Assembly: GCA_020634555.1 (NCBI GenBank)
Contig: JACKBK010000036.1
Coordinates: forward strand, 1 to 34,462
Reading direction: 5' to 3'
Source: Caldilineae bacterium
GTDB taxonomy: Bacteria > Chloroflexota > Anaerolineae > JAAEKA01
Length of the DNA stretch: 34,462 nt
Below the pieces are notes generated by a model, which was not told the DNA's origin, made no database searches, and saw nothing but the letters and a program-made list of their open reading frames with translations. A program made the position numbers and the translations under genes. Numbering within the stretch: position 1 is the stretch's first letter; the number at the start of each line of letters is the position of its first letter. Of the stretch, positions 8,323 to 14,717 are shown piece by piece.

Positions 8323-8354
8323 GAAGTCCGGCTTTGCCGAAAAAGCCGGACTTC
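8323..8354. repeat. 13-bp hairpin with GCCGAA loop
   Basis: Arms GAAGTCCGGCTTT (8323-8335) and AAAGCCGGACTTC (8342-8354) pair perfectly around the loop GCCGAA. A hairpin with the same loop but a different arm sequence is at 17149-17178. It lies about 70 bases upstream of the tryptophanase ATG, beyond the likely start of the minus-strand NB-ARC transcript. It may be a dispersed element or a leader structure for the tryptophanase gene. Confidence 0.6.
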
Positions 8355-8425
8355 GCAGCGCATCGCCGCGACGCGCTTTCCCGGCTCACGTATCTTGCCG
8401 CGTACTATCCAACCCGGAGCCAGCA

Positions 8426-9844
8426 ATGACTCACAGATTCAAGACCATCATCGAGCCGTTCAAGATCAAGACGGTGGAGCCGATCCATTTCACGACGGTT
8501 GAACACCGCCGCGCGGCGTTGGAAGAGGCAGGCTACAACCTCTTCTTGCTGCACGCCGACGATGTGCTCATCGACCTGCTGACCGACAGCGGTACCGGCG
8601 CGATGTCCTCCGAGCAGTGGGCCGGCATGATGCGCGGCGACGAGAGCTACGCCGGCGCGCGCTCGTTCTACCGTTTCGAGAAGGCAGTGCAGGAGATCAC
8701 CGGCTACACCCACGTCATCCCGACGCATCAGGGACGGGCGGCCGAGCGCATCCTTTTTGGCGCGCTGTGCCGGGCCGGCGACGTGGTGCCCAACAACAAC
8801 CACTTCGACACCACCCGCGCCAACATCGAGTACCGCCAGGCTGAGGCGCGCGATCTGGTAGCAGGTCCTGGCCGCCAACCCGCGCTGATCCACCCGTTCA
8901 AGGGCAACATCGATCTGGATGCCCTGCAGGCCACCATCGACGAGGTTGGCGCGGACCACATCCCGCTGGTGATGCTGACTGTGACCAACAACGCGGGCGG
9001 CGGCCAGCCGGTGAGCATGGCCAATATCCGCGCGGTGGGCGAGATCTGCCAGCGTAACGGGCTGCTGTTCATCCTGGACGCCTGCCGCTTCGCCGAGAAC
9101 GCCTGGTTCATCAAGCAGCGCGAGGAAGGCTACGCCGACAAGACGCCGCGCGCCATCGCCCACGAGATGTTCAGCTATGCCGATGGCTGCACCATGAGCG
9201 CCAAGAAAGACGGCCTGGCCAACATTGGTGGTTTCCTGGCGCTGAACGATCCTCCCTATGCGAAAGAGCGCTACGACAATCTGCCGCAGCGCTGCAAGAA
9301 CCAGTTGATCCTGACCGAAGGTTTCCCCACCTATGGCGGGCTGGCGGGTTACGACCTGGAGGCCATCGCGGTCGGCCTGCGGGAGGTGTTGCACGAGGAT
9401 TACCTGCGCTACCGCATCCGCTCGACCGCGTATCTGGGCGACAAGCTGACGGCCGCGGGCGTGCCCATCGTCCAGCCGCCGGGCGGCCACGCGATCTATA
9501 TCGACGCACGCTCGATGCTGCCGCACATCCCGCCCCACGAATACCCGGCCCAGGCGCTGGCAGTGGCGCTCTATCTTGAGGCCGGCATCCGCGCCGTGGA
9601 GATCGGCCAGGTGATGTTTGGACGTGCGGTGGAGTCAGGCGTTGAGGAGCCAGGCCCGCTGGATCTCGTACGGCTGACCATTCCCCGCCGGGTCTACACC
9701 CAGAGCCACATCGACTACGTGGCCGAGGCGGTTGGGCATGTCAACGCGGAGAAGGACCGCATCCGCGGCCTACGCATCACCTGGCAGGCGCCGGCGCTGC
9801 GACATTTCACGGCCCGGTTTGAACACACAGCACCCCCGGGTTAA
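8426..9844 (+). CDS. tnaA: Tryptophanase (L-tryptophan indole-lyase)
   Basis: A 472-residue PLP enzyme of the beta-eliminating lyase family (E. coli TnaA is 471). It splits tryptophan to indole, pyruvate and ammonia. THQGRAAE (100-107) forms part of the cofactor site, and SAKKDG (258-263) contains the PLP-binding lysine K261. Two features favour tryptophanase over tyrosine phenol-lyase. FDTT (127-130) has Asp where phenol-lyases have Thr, and RAVEIG replaces the RSMERG type that carries the phenol-binding Arg. The ATG at 8426 has GGAGCC upstream; the earlier in-frame TTG at 8303 would read through the hairpin spacer. No TnaC-like leader or Trp permease is seen nearby. A strong convergent terminator follows at 9848-9881. 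Confidence 0.92.
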   Translation: MTHRFKTIIEPFKIKTVEPIHFTTVEHRRAALEEAGYNLFLLHADDVLIDLLTDSGTGAMSSEQWAGMMRGDESYAGARSFYRFEKAVQEITGYTHVIPTHQGRAAERILFGALCRAGDVVPNNNHFDTTRANIEYRQAEARDLVAGPGRQPALIHPFKGNIDLDALQATIDEVGADHIPLVMLTVTNNAGGGQPVSMANIRAVGEICQRNGLLFILDACRFAENAWFIKQREEGYADKTPRAIAHEMFSYADGCTMSAKKDGLANIGGFLALNDPPYAKERYDNLPQRCKNQLILTEGFPTYGGLAGYDLEAIAVGLREVLHEDYLRYRIRSTAYLGDKLTAAGVPIVQPPGGHAIYIDARSMLPHIPPHEYPAQALAVALYLEAGIRAVEIGQVMFGRAVESGVEEPGPLDLVRLTIPRRVYTQSHIDYVAEAVGHVNAEKDRIRGLRITWQAPALRHFTARFEHTAPPG

Positions 9845-9847
9845 CAG

Positions 9848-9881
9848 CAGACCTCCATGCGCGGCTGCGCATGGAGGTCTG
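9848..9881. terminator. Bidirectional intrinsic terminator between tnaA and mgsA
   Basis: Perfect 15-bp arms CAGACCTCCATGCGC (9848-9862) and GCGCATGGAGGTCTG (9867-9881) surround the 4-base loop GGCT. The structure sits three bases after the tnaA stop and ends nine bases before the mgsA stop on the other strand, so it can serve both convergent genes. The following T-rich stretch on the plus strand is short (GTTTCT). Confidence 0.8.
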
Positions 9882-9890
9882 TGCGTTTCT

Positions 9891-10361
9891 CTACGCTTCC
9901 TCGATGTCGATCTTGCGGATGCGATACATGCTGTAATCCGGCACCAGGCGGTTGTACTCGCCATCCATCAGCGGCGAGGATATCATGAAGTCCGCGGACG
10001 CCCGGTTGCAGGCGATGGGGATGTTCCAGACAACGGCCATGCGCAGCAGCGCCTTGACATCGGGGTCGTGCGGTTGCGGCTCCAGGGGGTCCCAGAAGAA
10101 GATTATGAAATCGACCTTCCCCTCCACGATCTTTGACCCGATCTGCTGGTCGCCTCCCAATGGCCCGCTTTGCAGCTTCTGAATCCTCATACCAAGCTCA
10201 TCCTCCAAAAGCTTGCCTGTCGTTCCAGTAGCGAACACCTTGTGATGCGCCAGTAGATCACGATTGAAGCGTGACCATTCTATCAGTGTCTGTTTCTTGT
10301 GGTCGTGTGCCACGAGGGCGATTTTCTTAACCGGTCCCATTGCGATTTTTTGATCGTTCAT
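9891..10361 (-). CDS. mgsA: Methylglyoxal synthase
   Basis: A 156-residue protein matching the MgsA family over its length: KKIALVAHDHKK, the phosphate-binding ATGTTG loop (45-50), and QSGPLGGDQQIG, whose Asp71 corresponds to the catalytic base of E. coli MgsA. FFWDPLEPQPHDPDVKALLR is the conserved C-terminal block. The enzyme converts dihydroxyacetone phosphate to methylglyoxal and phosphate, bypassing lower glycolysis when sugar phosphates accumulate. The ATG at 10361 has GGAG upstream; Met8 is an alternative start. It lies 20 bases after the ROK kinase gene, probably in the same operon, so a sugar kinase and a sugar-phosphate relief enzyme are likely expressed together. Confidence 0.93.
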   Translation of the reverse strand: MNDQKIAMGPVKKIALVAHDHKKQTLIEWSRFNRDLLAHHKVFATGTTGKLLEDELGMRIQKLQSGPLGGDQQIGSKIVEGKVDFIIFFWDPLEPQPHDPDVKALLRMAVVWNIPIACNRASADFMISSPLMDGEYNRLVPDYSMYRIRKIDIEEA

Positions 10362-10381
10362 TGTCAGTTTCTCCGTCTTGT

Positions 10382-11275
10382 TCAGTCATATGTGGCCGTT
10401 TCGGCCAGAGCGAAGGCGCCCAGCACGCCGGCCCGGTTGCCAAGCCCCGGAGGGACGATGTAGTCATCGATGTGTTGCAGAATCGCCGGCGATTGTACAT
10501 AGCCGTTCAACAGCTCAAGAACCTGGAAGCGCACAGCGGAAAAGATGCGCGGCTCGCTCATGACGCCACCGCCCAGGATGATCCGCTGGGGCGAGATCGT
10601 CAGGACCAGATTCGACAAAGCCAGAGCCAGATAGTGCGCCTCCAACTGCCAGGCCGGATGATCCGGTGGCAAGGTTTCAGCCGGCTGGCCCCAGCGCGCA
10701 CGGATAGCCGGCCCGGCTGCCATGCCTTCCAGACAGTCGCCATGAAATGGACAGATGCCTTCAAAGGGGTCAGCCTGCCAGTCGTGGGGCAGGCGCATAT
10801 GGCCCATCTCGGGATGGAGCAGGCCGTGCATGAGCTGGCCGCGGACCTTCCCGCCGCCGCCGACCCCGGTTCCGATGGTCAGGTAAAGAAACGTGTCCAG
10901 CCCTTGGGCCGCACCCCAGCGGCCTTCGCCCAACGCGGCACCGTTGACGTCCGTGTCGAAACCGACGGGAACGGCCAACGCTTGCCCGATTGGGCCGGCC
11001 AGATCGACGTTGGCCCAGCCTGGTTTTGGCGTGGTTGTGATGTAGCCGAAGGTCGGCGATGCCGGGTTCGGATCGACCGGGCCAAAGGATGCAATGCCGA
11101 TGGCAGCCAGGCTGTTTCGCCGCGACTCCTCCTCAAAGAAAGCGATGGCTTTGCCGATAGTCTCCTGAGGCGTTGTCGTCGGGAAACGGATCTCGGCGTG
11201 AATATCATCCGGGCCTGTGCCCGTCGCGCAGACGAATTTCGTGCCGCCAGCCTCAATTCCGCCTAGAATACGCAT
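10382..11275 (-). CDS. ROK-family fructokinase/sugar kinase
   Basis: A 297-residue protein with the ROK fold. GGIEAGGTK near the N-terminus is the ATP phosphate loop, GIASFGPVDPN is the sugar-domain signature, and TIGTGVGGG follows. HPEMGHMRL then CPFHGDCLEG is the zinc-binding His-Cys-His-Cys set of ROK kinases. FGYITTTPKPGW after GPVDPN and the CPFHGDCLEGM block fit the fructokinase branch (ScrK/GmuE-like) better than glucokinase. The expected reaction is ATP-dependent phosphorylation of fructose or a related hexose. The ATG at 11275 has a good AGGAG. It is 92 bases downstream of the LacI-type regulator gene and 20 bases upstream of mgsA, so all three probably form one operon. Substrate choice is inferred. 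Confidence 0.87.
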   Translation of the reverse strand: MRILGGIEAGGTKFVCATGTGPDDIHAEIRFPTTTPQETIGKAIAFFEEESRRNSLAAIGIASFGPVDPNPASPTFGYITTTPKPGWANVDLAGPIGQALAVPVGFDTDVNGAALGEGRWGAAQGLDTFLYLTIGTGVGGGGKVRGQLMHGLLHPEMGHMRLPHDWQADPFEGICPFHGDCLEGMAAGPAIRARWGQPAETLPPDHPAWQLEAHYLALALSNLVLTISPQRIILGGGVMSEPRIFSAVRFQVLELLNGYVQSPAILQHIDDYIVPPGLGNRAGVLGAFALAETATYD

Positions 11276-11329
11276 GGTTATCTCCTGTCAGGTTGGTTCA
11301 GTGCAAAAAGGATTGCTGAGGGCGAGGTC

Positions 11330-11348
11330 AGCCAGCTTTGAGCTGGCT
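11330..11348. other. Small hairpin between regulator and kinase genes
   Basis: AGCCAGCT and AGCTGGCT form a perfect 8-bp stem around TTG in the 92-base gap between the LacI-type gene and the kinase gene. No T-run follows on the minus strand, so it is not a canonical terminator. It might stabilise an mRNA end. Confidence 0.35.
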
Positions 11349-11367
11349 CTCACCTGGTCATCGGTGC

Positions 11368-12471
11368 TCAATCGACCCGGCTGTTGGAACGAACGCCGCC
11401 GCTTCCGGCTGGCGCTGCGCACGATCCGCGGATTATCAGTTGCACCGGCAATGAAGAAGGTGGCTCGACCTGCTCGCCGTTGATCAACTGCATCAAGAAG
11501 CGGGCTGCAACCTGGCCAAGTCGATACGTTGGCTGGCTCACTACGGTCAGCGGCGGGCTGAACAACGGCGCCCAATCGTGGTCATCGAAACCGATGAGCG
11601 ATATATCCTCCGGACAGCGCAAGCCACATTCGTTGAAGGCATAGAGCGTGCCGGACGTAAGCTGGTTGGTGGCTGCAAAAATCGCAGTCGGACGGTCGGG
11701 CGAGCACAAGAGTTCCTGCAGTGCTTCATACGCGCTAGGCATGGCATGATCGTGCGACGCGGGCTGTACCACAGTCTCGGAAAGGCTCGGTACGACACCG
11801 TAGAATCGAGGATCGGCTCGAATGATCAGCTCGTCGCCGGCCGGGAGATTAGCCTCAAGCAATGCACGCTTCCATCCGTTGAAGCGATCGATCTGCGTGC
11901 TGACGGTCTCAAAGCCCATGAGAAACGCAATGCGTCGATGGCCCAAACCGATCAGGTACTGGACGGCCTGATAGACGCCGGTTTCGTTGTCCACACCGAT
12001 CAACGGCGCTTCCAGGCGCGGGCTTCGACGATCAAGCTGGACGATGGGGACATCCGTTTTTGCCAGCGCTATCAGGGAATCGGAGTTCACCCCGGTTGGG
12101 GCAATGATCAATCCGTCGATCTGCTGCGCAGCAAGAAGATGAAGGTAGTTGTCCTCGCGCTGCGGATCCTCATCGGTGTTGCAGAAGATGGTGTTGTAGC
12201 CCTGGCCGATCATCTCATCTTCCACACCGCGGGCCACTGCCGTAAAGAATGGATTTGTAATATCGGAAACCACCAAACCAATGATGCGGGTCGAGTTAGT
12301 AACCAGACCGCGTGCGATTGCGTTGGGACGATAGTTCAGAACAGCGATCGCTTCCCGGACTTTCGCCCGGGTCTCCTCGCTGACGAAGCGCGTTCCATTG
12401 ATAACGTGAGAGACTGTTGCAATCGATACACCTGCTCTGTTGGCGACATCCTTGCTGCTAGTTCTTGCCAT
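11368..12471 (-). CDS. LacI-family transcriptional regulator
   Basis: A 367-residue repressor. The N-terminal HTH (KDVANRAGVSIATVSHVING) and hinge helix (NAIARGLVTNSTRIIGLVV) are typical of the family. A periplasmic-binding-protein-like sensor domain follows (SDITNPFF, TDEDPQREDNYLHLL, DGLIIAPTG, IGFDDHDWAPLFSPPLTVVSQP). The C-terminus extends ~20 residues past the usual end. Effectors are normally sugars or sugar phosphates; the downstream kinase and mgsA genes suggest a hexose-related ligand. A LacI-type double operator at 12628-12665 overlaps the promoter that should drive this gene, so autorepression of the whole regulator-kinase-mgsA unit is likely. The start is ATG 12471 with a weak ribosome-binding site. 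Confidence 0.92.
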   Translation of the reverse strand: MARTSSKDVANRAGVSIATVSHVINGTRFVSEETRAKVREAIAVLNYRPNAIARGLVTNSTRIIGLVVSDITNPFFTAVARGVEDEMIGQGYNTIFCNTDEDPQREDNYLHLLAAQQIDGLIIAPTGVNSDSLIALAKTDVPIVQLDRRSPRLEAPLIGVDNETGVYQAVQYLIGLGHRRIAFLMGFETVSTQIDRFNGWKRALLEANLPAGDELIIRADPRFYGVVPSLSETVVQPASHDHAMPSAYEALQELLCSPDRPTAIFAATNQLTSGTLYAFNECGLRCPEDISLIGFDDHDWAPLFSPPLTVVSQPTYRLGQVAARFLMQLINGEQVEPPSSLPVQLIIRGSCAAPAGSGGVRSNSRVD

Positions 12472-12531
12472 CGTGCTGCACCGAAACCAATGTCATCAAT
12501 AAGAAGTACTTACTCAAGCCCGTAGAGCACT

Positions 12532-12596
12532 GTCATTCCCGCGAAGGCGGGAATCCAGGTCTGCGAAGAGTGGATTCCCGCCTTCGCGGGAATGAC
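12532..12596. repeat. 26-bp perfect inverted repeat of the CATTCCCGC type
   Basis: The arms at 12532-12557 (GTCATTCCCGCGAAGGCGGG onward) and 12571-12596 are perfect reverse complements around a 13-base loop. Each arm is itself partly palindromic (ATTCCCGC...GCGGGAAT). The core resembles the ATTCCC-N-GGGAAT repeats found scattered in many bacterial genomes (dRS3-like or REP-like elements). A shorter relative is at 16532-16554. The element lies 60 bases upstream of the LacI-type gene, inside its leader. Confidence 0.8.
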
Positions 12597-12627
12597 GGTT
12601 GAGCAGTTACAAAAGGATTTTCCTACT

Positions 12628-12665
12628 CTACGTGTTAAGCGCTTACGTAAACGCTTAACACGTAG
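12628..12665. promoter_or_regulatory. Double LacI-type operator
   Basis: A 14-bp inverted repeat (CTACGTGTTAAGCG, 12628-12641; CGCTTAACACGTAG, 12652-12665) surrounds CTTACGTAAA. It contains two overlapping LacI-family half-palindromes with the central CG: TTAAGCGCTTAC (12635-12646) and GTAAACGCTTAA (12647-12658). Its right end touches the -10 region of the promoter at 12663-12691, so binding would block transcription of the regulator operon. Assignment to the adjacent LacI-type protein is inferred from location and consensus. Confidence 0.75.
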
Positions 12666-12691
12666 ATATCACGATTCCGTCCGTTTGTCAA
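12663..12691 (-). promoter_or_regulatory. Promoter of the LacI-ROK-mgsA operon
   Basis: On the minus strand a perfect TTGACA (12686-12691) precedes, by 17 bases, a weak -10 TATCTA (12663-12668). The start site would fall within the double operator at 12628-12665. The leader to ATG 12471 is about 185 bases and includes the 26-bp inverted repeat. Confidence 0.55.
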
Positions 12692-12815
12692 AACCCCAAA
12701 TCGCTGGGAACTAAGCATCTCTCCCAACAGCTCAGACCGACTTTGAGAGGCTCAAGCCGGCACAGAGCAAGGTCCCACAACAGACGCCCAACGAGCAACG
12801 CGGCGCGTACTGCGG

Positions 12816-12844
12816 TTGACAGCCCCCGTCTTTGGTGCTACAAT
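12816..12844 (+). promoter_or_regulatory. Sigma70-type promoter for the T-box/aspS transcript
   Basis: A perfect TTGACA (12816-12821), a 17-base spacer and TACAAT (12839-12844). Transcription would begin near 12851, just ahead of the T-box stem I. This is one of the strongest promoter matches in the window. Confidence 0.8.
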
Positions 12845-12979
12845 CTCGCTCCAACCGAACACAGCACAGGCTGTGACGGGGACAGATCGAGGAGATCCGC
12901 CAGCGCCCAGAGAGCGACGCCCAGGCTGCAAGCGCCGCCGCCAGCCCTCCCCGATGACACCCCTGAGCCGAACGGCGAA

Positions 12980-13053
12980 ATCGGTAATCAGTAAACGGTA
13001 ATCAGTAATCAGTTCCGATCACTGCTTACCGATCACCGATTACTGTTCACTGA
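12980..13053. repeat. TAATCGGT-type palindromic repeat inside the T-box linker
   Basis: Degenerate CGGTAATCAGT units (12980-13012) are followed by their approximate reverse complement (ACCGATCACCGATTACTG, to ~13050), forming an imperfect hairpin. It lies between stem I and the antiterminator of the T-box. The same unit type fills the spacers at 14597-14660, 15573-15682 and 18162-18264. Confidence 0.65.
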
Positions 13054-13146
13054 AACTAGCCGTCTCCGGGATGCGCCCGTTACCGCGCGTGAACAAGGCT
13101 TCGCGGATGCGAAGTGAATGGTGGTGGCACCACGAGTTGGTTTTCA

Positions 13147-13180
13147 AGCCCTCGTCCTCCAAACGGACGAGGGCTTTTTT
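13147..13180 (+). terminator. T-box attenuator terminator
   Basis: A perfect 11-bp stem AGCCCTCGTCC (13147-13157) and GGACGAGGGCT (13165-13175) with a 7-base loop, followed by six T residues (13175-13180). Its left arm overlaps the CTCGT needed for the antiterminator, so the two folds are exclusive. Confidence 0.92.
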
Positions 13181-13185
13181 CTTTC

Positions 13186-13282
13186 GTCCTCGTCCTCCTA
13201 CTCCTCCTCTGCCCCCGAAACCGGAAGAGTAAGAGTAGGAGTAGGAGTAGGAGTAGGAGGAGGACGAGTAGGAGTAGGAGAG
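13186..13282. repeat. CTACTCCT/GTAGGAG palindromic repeat before aspS
   Basis: A pyrimidine arm (GTCCTCGTCCTCCTACTCCT, from 13186) is followed by a purine arm of about nine GAGTAG(GAG) units (13225-13282). The arms can pair as a long imperfect hairpin. The purine arm ends seven bases before the aspS ATG, so its GGAG units are the only visible ribosome-binding sequence for aspS. Pairing of the arms could hide them. Confidence 0.7.
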
Positions 13283-13288
13283 ATAACG

Positions 13289-14596
13289 ATGGAGACGATA
13301 CGAACAACGGAAATCGGACAACACGTCGGACAGCGCGTCCGGTTGCGGGGCTGGGTACACAACCTGCGACTGCTGGGCGGCGTGAGCTTCGTGGTGCTGC
13401 GCGACGGCTGGGGCACGGCCCAAGGTGTGACCCAGGACGAGACCGCACTGGCGCCGCTGACTGACGCCGGGTTGGGTATGGAGACAGTGATCGAACTGGC
13501 CGGCCAGGTGGTGGCCGAGCCGCAGGCGCCGGGCGGCGTCGAGCTGCACGATCTCAGCATCGAGGTGCTGACGCCGGTGGCCGATCCGCCGCCGATTCCC
13601 ATCAACAAGCGGCAGATCAAGGCGTCACTGCCAACGCTGCTGGATCACGCGGTGATGGCCAATCGCCACCCGGCGCGGCGGGCTGTGTTCCGGCTGGCGG
13701 CCGGGACGATGGCCGGCTTCCGTGCCACGCTGGGCGCCCGCGGCTTCACCGAGATCCAGACGCCCAAGATCGTCGCTTCAGCCACGGAGAGTGGCTCCAA
13801 CGTCTTTGAGATCGACTACTTCGGCCGGCCGGCCTACCTGGCGCAGAGTCCCCAGTTCTACAAGCAGATCATGGTGGGCGTCTTCGAGCGTGTCTTCGAG
13901 GTCGGGCCGGTGTTCCGAGCCGAACCGCACGACACGACCCGCCACGTCAACGAGTACGTCAGCCTGGACGTGGAGTTCGGCTTTATCGAGGATCACTTCA
14001 CGGTGATGACGACGGCGCGCGATGTCATCGCCGGGATCATCGCCACGTTGGAGGACAGCTATGCCGCGGAGCTTGATCTGCTGAACGCACGCCTACCGGC
14101 TGTTCCCGCCGCGATCCCGCACATTCATTTCGCCGATGCCCAGGACCTGATCCTGCAGCGCCACGGAGTGGATGTGCGCGGCGAGCCCGACCTGTCACCG
14201 CAGGATGAGCGCTGGCTGGCTGCGTGGGCGCAGGAGGAACATGGCAGCGACTTCCTGTTCGTCACCGGCTACCCCATGAGCAAACGGCCTTTCTACACGC
14301 ATCCCGATCCGACCCGACCCGGCTACAGCAATTCCTTCGATCTGCTTTTTCGCGGGGTGGAACTGATCACCGGTGGGCAGCGGCTGCACTTATACGCGAA
14401 CTATCTGGACGCGCTGGCGCGGGCGGACTATCCGGTGGAGCCGTTCGAGACCTACTTGGAGGCTTTTCGCTTCGGTATGCCGCCACACGGCGGGTTTGCC
14501 ATCGGCCTGGAGCGCCTGCTGATGCAACTGCTGGAACTGCCCAATCTGCGGCTGGCAACGCTCTTTCCCCGCGACCTGAACCGGGTGGCGCCGTGA
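13289..14596 (+). CDS. aspS: Aspartyl-tRNA synthetase, archaeal type, predicted non-discriminating (Asp/Asn)
   Basis: A 435-residue class IIb synthetase. The OB-fold anticodon domain (RLRGWVHNLRLLGG) covers residues 1-~100 and the catalytic core the rest. It shows motif 1 (TEIQTPKIVASATESGS), the QSPQFYKQ block, motif 2 (FRAEPHDTTRHVNEY) and motif 3 (GLERLLMQLL), ending LFPRD. That ending and the ~435 length fit archaeal-type AspRS rather than AsnRS or bacterial ~590-residue AspRS with a GAD insert. His24 (GWVHN) and Pro81 (PQAPGG) sit where discriminating archaeal enzymes have Trp and Lys. Both are markers of enzymes charging tRNA-Asp and tRNA-Asn, the latter then amidated by GatCAB. The ATG at 13289 is preceded by GGAG repeats. 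Expression is predicted to depend on the T-box leader. Confidence 0.88.
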   Translation: METIRTTEIGQHVGQRVRLRGWVHNLRLLGGVSFVVLRDGWGTAQGVTQDETALAPLTDAGLGMETVIELAGQVVAEPQAPGGVELHDLSIEVLTPVADPPPIPINKRQIKASLPTLLDHAVMANRHPARRAVFRLAAGTMAGFRATLGARGFTEIQTPKIVASATESGSNVFEIDYFGRPAYLAQSPQFYKQIMVGVFERVFEVGPVFRAEPHDTTRHVNEYVSLDVEFGFIEDHFTVMTTARDVIAGIIATLEDSYAAELDLLNARLPAVPAAIPHIHFADAQDLILQRHGVDVRGEPDLSPQDERWLAAWAQEEHGSDFLFVTGYPMSKRPFYTHPDPTRPGYSNSFDLLFRGVELITGGQRLHLYANYLDALARADYPVEPFETYLEAFRFGMPPHGGFAIGLERLLMQLLELPNLRLATLFPRDLNRVAP

Positions 14597-14717
14597 TGGC
14601 GGAGAGTAATCGGTGACCGGTAATCAGTGATCGGAAGCGGGTAACGGCCGGTAATGTACCATCGTAACGTTCGGCGCTGGCTTTCCCGCCTTTTCCTGCT
14701 TTTCCCCGTTTCCCTGT
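14597..14717. repeat. Convergent spacer with TAATCGG-type repeat and pyrimidine tract
   Basis: The gap between aspS and the minus-strand permease gene starts with degenerate GGTAATC(A/G)GTGATCGG units (14608-14660). It ends in a pyrimidine tract of CCTTTTCC-like units (14685-14717). No canonical terminator with a T-run was found, so the repeats may serve this role for the two converging genes. Confidence 0.5.

Larger units (their letters stand above)
12851..13180 (+). promoter_or_regulatory. T-box riboswitch (tRNA-sensing leader), predicted tRNA-Asp specific
   Basis: The leader shows T-box hallmarks in order. The stem I base GGGG (12878-12881) pairs with CCCC (12960-12963). GGAG (12891-12894) pairs with CTCC (12947-12950), leaving a specifier loop whose 3' strand reads GATGACA, which gives the specifier codon GAC (12956-12958, Asp). 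The AG-bulge sequence CAGAGAGC is at 12908-12915 and a GGCTGCAAGC apical segment follows. The T-box bulge TGGCACC (13125-13131) and ACGAG (13132-13136) can pair with CTCGT (13151-13155) as antiterminator, mutually exclusive with the terminator at 13147-13180. TGGC would pair with a tRNA end GCCA, so discriminator base G73, as in tRNA-Asp and tRNA-Asn. Uncharged tRNA would permit read-through into aspS. Confidence 0.85.

Noticed and set aside
8303..8425. N-terminal extension of tryptophanase from TTG 8303
   Set aside because: It would translate the hairpin at 8323-8354 and has no family match; ATG 8426 has a ribosome-binding site and gives the normal length.
8405..9538. Long minus-strand ORF opposite tryptophanase
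   Set aside because: It is a codon-bias shadow: high-GC third positions of tnaA leave the opposite frame open, and the product has no recognisable domain.
8426..9844. Tyrosine phenol-lyase
   Set aside because: FDTT (Asp in place of Thr) and RAVEIG (no phenol-binding Arg pattern) favour tryptophanase.
12532..12596. Intrinsic terminator
   Set aside because: The stem is strong, but no T-run follows on either strand and it sits within a gene leader; a dispersed REP-like element fits better.
12980..13053. CRISPR-like array from repeated CGGTAATCAGT units
   Set aside because: Units are ~11 bases, degenerate and back-to-back without unique spacers, and no cas gene is nearby.
13118..13288. N-terminal extension of AspRS from GTG 13118
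   Set aside because: It would translate the T-box terminator and the GAGTAG repeat (Ser and Val/Gly runs), which are non-coding control sequences.
13289..14596. Asparaginyl-tRNA synthetase (asnS)
   Set aside because: The ~435-residue length and OB domain would fit, but motif 2/3 wording and the LFPRD ending match archaeal-type AspRS, and the T-box specifier reads GAC.
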